From Chitinophagaceae bacterium (GTDB lineage Bacteria > Bacteroidota > Bacteroidia > Chitinophagales > UBA10324): a stretch of 64,000 nt of DNA. Numbering within the stretch: position 1 is the stretch's first letter; each line of letters starts with the position of its first letter. Below the pieces are notes generated by a model. It worked only from the letters and a program-made list of their open reading frames with translations, ran no database searches and was not told the DNA's origin. The translations under genes and the position numbers were made by a program. Positions 29,472 to 37,816 of the stretch are shown piece after piece. Location of the stretch: contig JADJAG010000009.1 in NCBI GenBank assembly GCA_016704325.1, forward strand, positions 1 to 64,000, given 5' to 3'.

Positions 29472-30089
29472 ATGTATTTTATTAAGACTCCTGAGATACT
29501 CAAAAAGCTTTATCCTCGCCAGGTTTGGAGCTTGCCGGAAACGAGGAAAGAACTTTACCTGACTTTTGATGACGGTCCTACACCTTCTATTACGGAATGG
29601 ACTTTGAAAGAACTTCAGAAGTTTGGTGCTAAAGCCACTTTTTTTCTTGTTGGCCAGAATGCAGAACGGCATCCTGATATTATTTCTGCTATAAAACAAG
29701 GCGGCCATGCTATCGGCAACCATACTTACAAGCACCTGAATGGCTGGAGCACAAGCACCAATACTTATATTAAGGACATACTTAAATGCGATGAAATAGT
29801 GTCCAGCAAATTATTCCGGCCACCATATGGACGCATTACCAAATCACAGACGAGCATTATGCTTAACCGGTATAAAGTAGTGATGTGGGATGTATTAAGC
29901 GGCGATTTTGATCAGACCATCACAAAAGAACGTTGTCTGAAGAATGTACTAAACAATACAGAACCCGGTTCTATTATCGTTTTTCACGATAGTGTGAAAG
30001 CAGCAGACCGCATGCAATATGCACTTCCAAGAGTATTGGAATACTATTCAGAGAAGAACTTCTCTTTTTCCCCTTTGTCCATTAACTGA
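29472..30089 (+). CDS. Polysaccharide deacetylase (NodB/PgdA-type)
   Basis: NodB-type enzymes remove acetyl groups from N-acetylglucosamine polymers such as peptidoglycan or chitin. In this 205-residue protein, YLTFDDGPTPS near residue 29 supplies the catalytic base Asp and a metal-binding Asp. GNHTYKH near residue 81 supplies the two metal-binding His, RPPYGR near residue 117 lies in the active-site groove, and VFHDS near the end supplies the last catalytic His. It has no signal peptide or transmembrane anchor, so its location is unclear. The stop is directly adjacent to the stop of the converging outer-membrane protein gene. Confidence 0.9.
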   Translation: MYFIKTPEILKKLYPRQVWSLPETRKELYLTFDDGPTPSITEWTLKELQKFGAKATFFLVGQNAERHPDIISAIKQGGHAIGNHTYKHLNGWSTSTNTYIKDILKCDEIVSSKLFRPPYGRITKSQTSIMLNRYKVVMWDVLSGDFDQTITKERCLKNVLNNTEPGSIIVFHDSVKAADRMQYALPRVLEYYSEKNFSFSPLSIN

Positions 30090-30755
30090 TTACTTCAACA
30101 ATATCCCGATATCGAAGCCTGCTGAGAATACCAATGGAATCTCCGGAGATTCTGCATGACTGAACTTATAGGTTAAATATTGGTCCTGGCTGCCCGTTGC
30201 CGGAGGTTGAGAATCTTCATAGTTAATAAAAGATGTTCCATACCCGATGCCGGCATGTAAGTCAAGTGAAATTGTTTTTGCCAGCACCCATTGCTTACCA
30301 AAGTTCAACATCAGGGCAATGGAATTATTTGTTGCCCGCTGATCGGAATATACTCCTGTTAATGAATTATATGAATCATAATCAAAACCAAAACCGCTGT
30401 AAATGATTTGAGGGTTAAAATAGGCACCCTGGAAATCATTGTATCTCTTCATTCCTTCTAACATGTAATCGGGATTGAAATACAGCCTGGGACCTACTTT
30501 GAGAAAAATGCCCTTAGCATGATCTACCTCCACAAAGCTTACCCCAATAAGTCCCAGGTTCCCTTGCAGTGTAACTTTATTGGTTAATACCTGCTCATAA
30601 CTAAGCGTCAGGTTTCCCGTTAGGGGAGAAAAAAAATCAAGCTTGACTACGCGGTTACTTATTGAAGGCGGGGCTGTAAATTCAGATTGCGCATAGAGTG
30701 AAAGTGAAAGCATCAAAAATGCGCATACATGTAAAATAGCAACAGTAGTTTTCAT
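30090..30755 (-). CDS. Outer-membrane beta-barrel-like protein of unknown function
   Basis: The 221-residue product has a signal peptide (MKTTVAILHVCAFLMLSLSL, cleavage after YAQ). Alternating hydrophobic strands rich in aromatic residues follow (KLDFFSPLTGNLTLSYEQV, KVGPRLYFNPDYM, LMLNFGKQWVLAKTISLDLHAGIGYGTSF), ending in a strand with FSAGFDIGILLK. This is the DUF3575-like or small beta-barrel pattern common in Bacteroidota. It is probably an outer-membrane barrel of 8-10 strands. Function unknown. It faces the deacetylase gene end to end without spacing. Confidence 0.72.
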   Translation of the reverse strand: MKTTVAILHVCAFLMLSLSLYAQSEFTAPPSISNRVVKLDFFSPLTGNLTLSYEQVLTNKVTLQGNLGLIGVSFVEVDHAKGIFLKVGPRLYFNPDYMLEGMKRYNDFQGAYFNPQIIYSGFGFDYDSYNSLTGVYSDQRATNNSIALMLNFGKQWVLAKTISLDLHAGIGYGTSFINYEDSQPPATGSQDQYLTYKFSHAESPEIPLVFSAGFDIGILLK

Positions 30756-30804
30756 ATGAAAAAAATTAAGCGTGTAAAGATACGTAACTACTCAGAAGAT
30801 CAAG

Positions 30805-30950
30805 ATTTAAGAAATAGAACACGGATAACACTGATCAGACGGATTCATGCGGATTTTTTTTAGATCATTGGTAAAGGGTGCACTGAATCAACACTGTATT
30901 AATCTGTGGTTGTCAGTCAAATCCGTTTCATCCGTGTGCCGTTTTTCTTT
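30805..30950. repeat. Imperfect inverted repeat of the ACACGGAT...CGGATT type
   Basis: ACACGGATAACACTGATCAG with CGGATTCATGCGGATT near 30819-30857 faces AAATCCGTTTCATCCGTGTG near 30918-30941. The two arms are imperfect reverse complements. Words of this kind are common between genes in Bacteroidota. The element sits upstream of tatD. Confidence 0.45.
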
Positions 30951-31022
30951 TCTGCTGAGTTGTTACAAAGATATTAAACGGAATGATTCAGATTTCTAAT
31001 CTGTCAATATGCTTGAATATCT

Positions 31023-31820
31023 TTGTCAAAACAACCAACTACTTTGAATCTGACAGATACCCATTGCCACCTCTACCTGTCTGAGTTTGATGCAGACCGT
31101 TCTGCCATGGTAGCACGTGCTTTTTCTGCAGGCATTACAAAAGCCTACCTGCCGAATGTGGATGCATCTACTATTGACCCACTATTATCACTTTGTGCTG
31201 CATACCCGGAAAATTATATGCCGATGATGGGCCTTCATCCCTGTTCTGTAAAAGAGAATTGGAAGGATGAAGTAAGAAAAATCGAAAACCAATTGTTCGG
31301 TAAATCCGGAATTAAATATTGGGGCATTGGCGAAACCGGACTTGATTTTTATTGGGATCAGGCTTTTGTTGATCAGCAAAAGGAAAACTTTCAATTGCAT
31401 ATTGACTGGGCCAAAACATTGCGATTGCCAATAATTATCCACAGCCGTGAAGCAACCGATGCTTGTATTGAGCTGATTGATAAAAACAAATCATCGGCTT
31501 TGCATGGCATTTTTCATTGTTTTTCAGGTTCGCTGGAACAGGCAAACCGCATTATTGACCTTGGTTTCTATTTAGGAATTGGTGGGGTGGTTACCTTTAA
31601 AAACAGTGGACTGGATAAAGAAGTTGAACAAATTGACCTGAAACACCTGGTATTGGAAACCGATGCACCTTACCTGGCGCCGGTGCCGCATCGTGGAAAA
31701 AGGAATGAAAGCAGCTATTTGACCTTAGTAGCTGAAAGAATAGCAATTATTAAAAATACTTCCGTTGCTGAGGTTGCAGCCATTACCACCGGCAATGCAA
31801 ACCAGGTATTTCAAAGCTGA
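31023..31820 (+). CDS. tatD: TatD-family metal-dependent DNase
   Basis: TatD enzymes are metal-dependent nucleases of the amidohydrolase fold. This 265-residue protein has DTHCHL near residue 13, GLHPC near residue 72, GIGETGLDFYWD near residue 98, PIIIHSREATDA near residue 138, HGIFHCFSG near residue 162 and LVLETDAPYLAP near residue 204. All metal-binding residues are present. No ATG lies ahead of the DTHCH motif, so a TTG at 31023 is the likely start, which is unusual. The next gene is tRNA-Ser(GGA), 57 bp downstream. Confidence 0.9.
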   Translation: MSKQPTTLNLTDTHCHLYLSEFDADRSAMVARAFSAGITKAYLPNVDASTIDPLLSLCAAYPENYMPMMGLHPCSVKENWKDEVRKIENQLFGKSGIKYWGIGETGLDFYWDQAFVDQQKENFQLHIDWAKTLRLPIIIHSREATDACIELIDKNKSSALHGIFHCFSGSLEQANRIIDLGFYLGIGGVVTFKNSGLDKEVEQIDLKHLVLETDAPYLAPVPHRGKRNESSYLTLVAERIAIIKNTSVAEVAAITTGNANQVFQS

Positions 31821-31877
31821 TTTTGATTGCGACGCTATTTTTATGACCTTTGCGTCCCACTTATAAAAAAAATTCCC

Positions 31878-31965
31878 GGAGAGGTGTCCGAGTGGTTGAA
31901 GGAGCACGCCTGGAAAGTGTGTATACTCCTAAAGGGTATCGCGGGTTCGAATCCCGCCCTCTCCG
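31878..31965 (+). tRNA. tRNA-Ser (GGA)
   Basis: The acceptor stem GGAGAGG pairs with CCTCTCC, and the discriminator is G. The anticodon loop contains GGA (CTGGAAA). A long variable arm (TATACTCCTAAAGGGTAT) marks it as a serine tRNA. The T arm is GCGGG/CCCGC with TTCGAAT. Length is 88 nt with no encoded CCA. A weak hairpin and T run lie downstream (31974-32020), possibly a terminator. Confidence 0.97.
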
Positions 31966-32126
31966 CATTAACTCGCCGAAGTTCCAACTAACATGAGGAA
32001 CGATGGCGGGTTTTTTTATTTCGAATTATCATAGTATCTGAATCTTTTAGGGCAATGGTGGAAATCTATATTTCCGGAAACTGAAACTTTGGATTTATTT
32101 TTGCCTGCACAAACAAAAATGAATTC

Positions 32127-32630
32127 ATGAAAATACTGCTGTCATTATCCATCCTGCTTCTTGTTGTGTTTAAGGTTTCATTGGGACAGGAAATTATCAA
32201 AGGCATGACGAATACCGTTTCGCTGGTAAAGAAGAGTGCCAAGTTGCCTTCCATCAAGAATAAAGACGGTTCTACAATCGTATTGTCTTATAAGGAACCG
32301 GATGGATTAAAAGTTATGATGGGTAAAAATGGAAAGAACTTTCCGTTTTGCGATCCTTATCCGAATGCCCTGATGGTTCAGGTTGCAGAGTTTGATGTGG
32401 ATGGCGACGGCAAACAGGAGATTTTAGTTGGTGCACGGACTTCAACAGAAACGGTAGAAATAAAAATCTATAAGAAGCCGGAGTTTGAGACGCTCTATAA
32501 ACAATGGACTGCTTTTACGGGTGTACAATCATTTGAATTTCCTGGTGATGGCAATGTAAAATTGTATGATATGAAAGGGAAGTCCGGTTTATTTAAGGTT
32601 ATGGCAGATGGCCAGTTGAATGAATTATAG
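32127..32630 (+). CDS. Small secreted protein with an FG-GAP-like Asp-rich motif
   Basis: A 167-residue protein with a signal peptide (MKILLSLSILLLVVFKVSLG, cleavage near Q). It then has a short beta-rich domain including FDVDGDGKQEILVGAR near residue 90, the calcium-loop motif of FG-GAP/VCBS repeats. A single such repeat is too little for a propeller, so the fold is unclear. It has no T9SS sorting domain and is probably periplasmic. Function unknown. The gene is flanked by two tRNA-Ser genes and a miniature inverted-repeat element. Confidence 0.7.
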   Translation: MKILLSLSILLLVVFKVSLGQEIIKGMTNTVSLVKKSAKLPSIKNKDGSTIVLSYKEPDGLKVMMGKNGKNFPFCDPYPNALMVQVAEFDVDGDGKQEILVGARTSTETVEIKIYKKPEFETLYKQWTAFTGVQSFEFPGDGNVKLYDMKGKSGLFKVMADGQLNEL

Positions 32631-32720
32631 GCTTGCTGTTAGACGGAAGACGTAAGATTTAAGACATAAGAATTCGATTCCAGATCATTAGCAGCCTTAC
32701 TCGAGTTTTTTTGATCCATT

Positions 32721-32933
32721 GACAGCTATGGGTGTACGACAATTCGTTCATCTTGTAAAGTAATGGTTGGTGGGTTAAATGGCTAAATTGTTAAATGGTT
32801 AAATTGTTGCGGCGAAGCCGATCACTTGCTATTCTGGAATTACTACTCTACTTTACTCACTTACTCAAATACTCACTACTCAAATTCAACACCCAATAAT
32901 CTATATCCAATTTGCCGTACGCCCGACAGCTAT
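32721..32933. mobile_element. 195-bp miniature inverted-repeat element with 9-bp target duplication
   Basis: The element occupies 32730-32924. Its left end GGGTGTACGACAATT and right end AATTTGCCGTACGCCC are inverted repeats (GGGyGTACGrCAA). It is flanked by an exact 9-bp direct repeat GACAGCTAT (32721-32729 and 32925-32933), the mark of transposition. The interior is noncoding and contains AAATGGCTAAATTG-like words and a CGGCGAAGCCG hairpin. Very similar sequence recurs at 56195-56388. The right end lies about 50 bp upstream of tRNA-Ser(CGA). The transposase family is unknown; 9-bp duplications are made by several IS families. Confidence 0.85.
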
Positions 32934-32975
32934 AATTAGGGGAAGCCAAAGGAAATAATTTAATACTTTCGGACC

Positions 32976-33062
32976 GGAGAGATGCCAGAGTGGTTGAATG
33001 GGACGGTCTCGAAAACCGTTTTACCTGTAAGGGTAACGAGGGTTCGAATCCCTCTCTCTCCG
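32976..33062 (+). tRNA. tRNA-Ser (CGA)
   Basis: The acceptor stem GGAGAGA pairs with TCTCTCC, and the discriminator is G. The anticodon stem ACGGT/ACCGT holds the loop CTCGAAA with anticodon CGA. A long variable arm and the T arm GAGGG/CCCTC complete a serine tRNA of 87 nt. TACTTTC at 32964-32970 is a possible -7 box only a few bases from the mature 5' end. The miniature element inserted just upstream of this promoter region. Confidence 0.96.
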
Positions 33063-33181
33063 CACATCTCACCACACATTCAGACAGGAAAATCTCACAT
33101 GCAATTTGTCGAATGGGTACACTGACAGTTGCGATCTTTCGAACTTTTGTTTTTTGATGCAAAAGGTCATTATCCTCACTT

Positions 33182-34715
33182 CTAATACAGAGAAGACTTA
33201 GTCGACAGATGTGCTGAAGCAATAATTTGCATAAAGGATTCAAAGAAATCGCAGGAAGTGGCATTGTCATCATAGTAATTCACACAGTCAATGCCGTTAT
33301 CAAATGCCTTATTAACATCTGCTCTGCTGGTTGGTATGTATGCAATTGCTAATGAATAAAAAGCGACTTTATCATTGTGTATTACATTGAGATAAAAAAA
33401 AGTACCTACTTCTCCCAATTGTTCATCAACATATGATTCATCGCCGGTAAATAGCCTGTAGTCGGCCGTCCAGCTATCATTAATCTTATTTGCCTTTGTG
33501 TATTTCTCATCTAAGGTGAGTCCGCCTACCTCACCGCTGAATTCACTTTTTACATCATTCACAATATCGTTTACCGGATTACCGTCGTGTTCTGTCAAAT
33601 AGTAAAACAAGTCAAAATATTGCCCTTCTAAAAAATTTGTAAGATCAACACTGAATACATCCTGCTCATTGTCATAGGTCAACTCCATACCTGCCGGAAT
33701 AGCAATGGCAAATCCATTATTAGCGTCTTCATATATATCGAAATCGAGCACATCATAATCAATATTAAGATTACCTTCCTTAAACTCCAATGACAGACTT
33801 TCCATGTTTTCAGGGTCTATGGAAGTTCTTTTCATTTCTTCCCAGGTCCGGGTTTTGGTTTGAAAGAAGGTAAAATTCCCATAAGAGAAGGATTCATATT
33901 TCTTATCCACTTGCTGCTGCATCGCAGTGTAATCCAATTGATCAACTTCCATTGGTACCGTGATAGAAACTTCAGCAGAATATAACAGACCGGCTTTTCC
34001 TAAAGTAGCAGGCAGTGTTGTTTCTGTTGAACTTTCGAGGGCAGTAAGGTTGGAAGCAGGTATGCACCAGCTTACATTCATCAGTCCGCGCTCCAATCCG
34101 CCATCACCGATTCCGATCAACACGCCTTTTTGATTATAGATTGGGCTTCCGGAAAACCCGGGCAGTAAGCTTCCACTCAGAAAATAAATAGGAAGGCTCA
34201 TTGAAGGAAAACCAACAGAAGTTAGCGAAGCCTTATCCTCTGCTCTAACCAAAAATTCAAGCGTCTCGGGATTGGCATGTCCTTTCTCCAGCGTCTGCGT
34301 CTGATTCCCTTTTTGAACCTCCATTATAACCGATCGCATAAATCTTTTCACCGAATGCCACCTGCCCTTGCTGAAATGTAGTTAGCGCAATTACATCATT
34401 GGTTACAGGCTTTGCCTCAATGTTTGTTTCCAGCAAAACAAGATCGGCTGCCGTAAACACCTTAATCACTTTGGCTTCTCTCACATTATTTCCGGGATAC
34501 ACTATCTGAATTTTTCCGCCGGTCCTCATAGCATGCAACGAGGTTACCACCCATGATTTTTTCTTCCACAAAAAGCCACTGCAAATTCCCATTTTGCCGT
34601 CGGCAGTAACCATCACCTTCACCAACGATTTCTCCGCTGTGGCCGGATTAAATTGTGAAAATACGGGAGTGACAAATGCAAGCAGCAACAGCCATATCAA
34701 CATTGCTTTAGTCAT
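33182..34715 (-). CDS. Secreted trypsin-like serine protease with novel C-terminal domain, one frameshift
   Basis: From ATG 34715 the product has a signal peptide (MTKAMLIWLLLLAFVTPVFS) and a trypsin-like fold. The catalytic His is in VVTSLHAM, the Asp in TAADLVLLE and the Ser in GFSGSPIYN. The frame changes at an A run near 34309-34313, so the Ser half reads in the second frame, from KGNQTQTLEKG to the stop at 33182. Repaired, it is about 510 residues. After the protease domain (to about residue 235) comes an acidic ~270-residue C-terminal region that I do not recognise. The start overlaps the end of the upstream membrane-protein gene by 8 bp, indicating translational coupling. Confidence 0.8.
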
Positions 34716-35871
34716 GACAAAGGATTTTTGTTAAGGATAGAAAAATGGTTTTTTGATTCGCAACAGGGATGTCCTTTCCTATTTTCTCTGTGATGGTTTT
34801 CCAGGTTTGCCCTGAAGCCGATAATATCGTTTTTATCTGCTCGAGTGACTGACTGCTATTGATCTTGCTTACTGCGGCGCAGTTGGTAATTTTTAAGACC
34901 CCTGAAGCCCCGCTTTCACAGAAACAATCACGCAAGGTGAGTAATGCCTGGGCATACACTTTATCAGGTAATCCGGCACCAAGTTCTTCCGCCAGTTCTT
35001 TCCAGGTACCACCTGCTTCCATAAACGTATTCTTAATTTCACTTACCGGCTGACTCATTCCGGCCATATCCAGAATGTAACAGGAAGAAACATCAACTTC
35101 TGAAGAATAAAGCAGTGATTTTCTGTCTGCTCCTGTTTCGTTGGGGTTGACGAATTTTCTACCTGAGGATTGCTGGCCTTTTGCAACAGTACCGGATTTG
35201 GAAACTATACTTTCCTCTGTTGATGCATCAGCCGATTCTTCTCCTTCCACTTCAGATGATTCGGAAGACTCTTCATCACCTGTTTGGCTCGCTGCTGCCT
35301 GCCCACCAGTCCAACTTGCAGGAGCAAGGCCAAACTCACGGAAAGCGATAAAATCAAGTGCTTCTTCTTTGGTGTAGCCAATACTGGTATAGGCCGTCAT
35401 CATCTTTGAACGGGATGGCAACAAGCCATTATTGGTTCTTATGTACATGCCCAATAAAATACCACCCACACAAAAAAATCCGAAGGCTCCAATCCTAAAA
35501 CTTTTCAATGGGCTGATATACTTCTCACTGATACCGAGCAGCACTGCCAGCAAACCGGATAGCGTTCCAATGATTCCGCTTACCACCGGTGATATGGCAA
35601 GGCCAAGGAGTGTGCCCAATAGAATACCAATGCCTGCACCATTAAATATGGCCGTAACAATGTTTAATGTAGTTAACAGCGTAACATCCTTCATTTCTTC
35701 AACCGGGGCAGGTTCGTTTGCAGCAGTTGAATCATCGGTTGTGGTCTCTACTTCTTCTGTAACACTTTCAGCATCGCCTACTGCAGCAGTTTCTGCATTC
35801 TTTTCTTCACTCATAAAAACAGGTTTTAGTTTTTCAAAAAGATCTTTCGCTATGTTAATCAGTTGATTCAT
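34708..35871 (-). CDS. Acidic membrane protein of unknown function, protease partner
   Basis: This 387-residue protein has no signal peptide. It has an acidic low-complexity region (residues 20-60) and three or four membrane helices (about 65-150, including GAGIGILLGTLLGLAISPVVSG). A second acidic Ser/Glu-rich linker follows (about 195-235). The C-terminal part contains two diverged copies of a ~45-residue unit (EIKNTFMEAGGTWKELAEEL and QIKTILSASGQTWKTITEKI). The 3' end overlaps the protease gene. Both proteins carry an LLYS(A/S)EV motif. It is probably the first gene of a two-gene operon; function unknown. Confidence 0.75.
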   Translation of the reverse strand: MNQLINIAKDLFEKLKPVFMSEEKNAETAAVGDAESVTEEVETTTDDSTAANEPAPVEEMKDVTLLTTLNIVTAIFNGAGIGILLGTLLGLAISPVVSGIIGTLSGLLAVLLGISEKYISPLKSFRIGAFGFFCVGGILLGMYIRTNNGLLPSRSKMMTAYTSIGYTKEEALDFIAFREFGLAPASWTGGQAAASQTGDEESSESSEVEGEESADASTEESIVSKSGTVAKGQQSSGRKFVNPNETGADRKSLLYSSEVDVSSCYILDMAGMSQPVSEIKNTFMEAGGTWKELAEELGAGLPDKVYAQALLTLRDCFCESGASGVLKITNCAAVSKINSSQSLEQIKTILSASGQTWKTITEKIGKDIPVANQKTIFLSLTKILCHD

Positions 35872-36398
35872 GTGCCTCTGGCCGTGAACTATTTAAAACA
35901 ATATCGGTATATTTCTTTGAATGGAATTACTTTCTCTTCAGGTGGTATACTAGAAATTTCGCTGAACTGCCATAAAATTATTAAGTGCGAAATCGCCAGG
36001 AGTTAGTATTAACTTCCTCAGTTATTTGTAAGATAAGAGAGGATAATAAAACGTTCACCTTATTACCCTGGCTGCTTTGCGACTTTACCTTAATTTTTCT
36101 ATCAATTATAAAAATTACAAAGTAAGGTACACCATCAGTCGGTAAAAATTCAGGACTTCACACAACTCCTTTGGTACAAACATCCGTGGTGTCATGCATT
36201 TCTCAAAAATGTAAACCAACATGAAATAAGGTTTGTCACTCCAGTCATAACCTCAACACATTCCGTCATCCGACCATTTAAATCTGTCTGAAAACATAAA
36301 ATTCAGGCATTGCAACTTCTAAAAATTTAATTTTCAGAAAAAACTTTCTATATCTTTATTGAGCCTTTTACGATTACCAGATCTCACTGTTAAGTACC
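35872..36398. other. Divergent intergenic region between the protease pair and the protealysin-type gene
   Basis: No gene or RNA is visible in these 527 bp. The region is A/T-rich and must contain divergent promoters. TATCTTTA near 36349 is a near match to a -7 box for the plus-strand protease. No exact consensus promoter and no strong hairpin were seen. Confidence 0.35.
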
Positions 36399-37502
36399 AT
36401 GGATAAACCCCATTTTGATCCTATCCGGTGTCTCATCCCACCCTACATAGCAAAGAAAATGCAAATGCAGGATGATGGCAGATCGGAAGAAGAAAAGCTG
36501 GAAGAAAGATTACGAACACACCGTTTGAAAAGTGACCGTGAGTTCTTCGCTGCACTTTCTCCTCAGCAGCAGCATCTACTATCAGTAAAAGCAGATCCGC
36601 CGGAAGAGGAAAGAAGAAGGAGGAAAAAAAGAGAACCGGAACCCAAGATAAAAATATATACCTGCAACCATAAGTATGCATTGCCCGGAACACCCATTGT
36701 GCGACCAAAGGGTGGGAGATTTCAAGACAGGGATGCTGAAAATGCATACAAGGGAATGTACCATTGCTGGAAGTTCTTTTACGAGCTCTTCAAAAGAGAT
36801 TCCCTCGACAATCACGGCCTGGTTTTAAAGAATTCCATACACTATGGCAAGCGGTATGGCAATGCGATGTGGGATGGCAAACAAATGATTTATGGTGACG
36901 GGGATGGAGTTACCTTCAAAACTTTTACGGCAGATTTGGATATTATAGGCCATGAGATTACGCATGGTCTCATTCAGTTTACGGCGAACTTCGCCTACGA
37001 ATTTCAACCGGGTGCATTAAATGAAGCCTTTTCCGATATTTTTGGTGTACTCATCAAGCAACGTGTACTTAATGAGAATGTAAAAGAAGCTGACTGGCTG
37101 ATTGGTTCCAGTACAATGCTTGGCAGAAAATATGCTTTAAGAAGCCTGAAGGCACCGGGAACTGCATACATCGGACATCCGGTTTGGGGTGACGATCCAC
37201 AGCCGGCCACGATGGATGGATACATGAAACTGAAATTCAGTGATGAAGATGACTGGGGCGGTGTACATTGGAATTCCGGGATTCCCAACTATGCATTTTA
37301 TGTTGCTGCCTATGATATGGGTGGCTATGCGTGGAAAAAAGCAGGCCGGATCTGGTATGCTGCTTTGATGGAGGATTTACGATATGATTCAACATTTGAA
37401 GAAGCCAAGAAATTTACCATTTTACATGCCCGTAAAATTTTTGGCAAAGGAAGCCTGGAAGAAAAAGCAGTAATTCACGGTTGGAGGACCGCAAAAATAT
37501 GA
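36399..37502 (+). CDS. Protealysin-like M4 (thermolysin-family) metalloprotease
   Basis: Thermolysin-family zinc endopeptidase of 367 residues. HEITHGL near residue 184 binds zinc and supplies the catalytic Glu. GALNEAFSD near residue 206 supplies the third zinc ligand, and HWNSGIPNYAFY near residue 289 contains the catalytic His of the M4 family. There is no signal peptide; the short N-terminal region (IRCLIPPYIAKKM) has the PPY-type motif of protealysin-like propeptides, followed by a charged linker rich in Arg, Glu and Lys. Protealysin-like enzymes are typically cytoplasmic or leave by non-classical routes. The gene overlaps a downstream emfourin-type inhibitor gene by ATGA. No exact promoter consensus was found upstream. 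Confidence 0.93.
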   Translation: MDKPHFDPIRCLIPPYIAKKMQMQDDGRSEEEKLEERLRTHRLKSDREFFAALSPQQQHLLSVKADPPEEERRRRKKREPEPKIKIYTCNHKYALPGTPIVRPKGGRFQDRDAENAYKGMYHCWKFFYELFKRDSLDNHGLVLKNSIHYGKRYGNAMWDGKQMIYGDGDGVTFKTFTADLDIIGHEITHGLIQFTANFAYEFQPGALNEAFSDIFGVLIKQRVLNENVKEADWLIGSSTMLGRKYALRSLKAPGTAYIGHPVWGDDPQPATMDGYMKLKFSDEDDWGGVHWNSGIPNYAFYVAAYDMGGYAWKKAGRIWYAALMEDLRYDSTFEEAKKFTILHARKIFGKGSLEEKAVIHGWRTAKI

Positions 37503-37762
37503 GTATACTGAAACTTGTTAAGAGTGGTGGTATCATGGGAAAGCCCATCAGCGCCAGCACAGAGGTCAACATGACTGAAAATGCCCTCTACGATGCACTT
37601 ATGGAAATCGAAAAGGAAAGAAACCCGCTAGCACGCGATGCCTTTTCTTTTACAGCTTACATAGGCGAGGAAGATGAAGGCGTGAGAATTAATCCGAATA
37701 AAGCAAAAGGCAAACTGGGTCAAGCCATTAAGCAACTTTTAAAAGAGCTCAAAGCTGATTAA
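37499..37762 (+). CDS. Emfourin-type inhibitor of the protealysin-like protease
   Basis: An 87-residue protein from ATG 37499, whose start overlaps the protease stop (ATGA), so translation is coupled. The sequence LKLVKSGGIMGKPISASTEVNM ... ENALYDALMEIEK matches the pattern of emfourin, the small protein inhibitor encoded next to protealysin in Serratia. In that system the inhibitor binds the mature enzyme in the active-site cleft. A TTG further upstream gives a longer frame but lies inside the protease gene. The pairing of an M4 protease without signal peptide and this inhibitor supports the assignment. That the inhibitor acts on this protease is inference. Confidence 0.85.
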   Translation: MSILKLVKSGGIMGKPISASTEVNMTENALYDALMEIEKERNPLARDAFSFTAYIGEEDEGVRINPNKAKGKLGQAIKQLLKELKAD

Positions 37763-37816
37763 AGCCATTTTGTCTTGCTTGCCTCGTCATCGAAGTAAAA
37801 CCAGCCCTCATGAATG

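Noticed and set aside
32857..33273. A 138-residue minus-strand frame across tRNA-Ser(CGA)
   Set aside because: It runs antisense through a tRNA and the miniature element and overlaps the protease 3' end. It is a chance frame.
34257..34351. Programmed ribosomal frameshift in the serine protease
   Set aside because: The A5G3 run is not a typical slippery heptamer and no downstream structure was seen. A one-base sequence error or phase variation is simpler.
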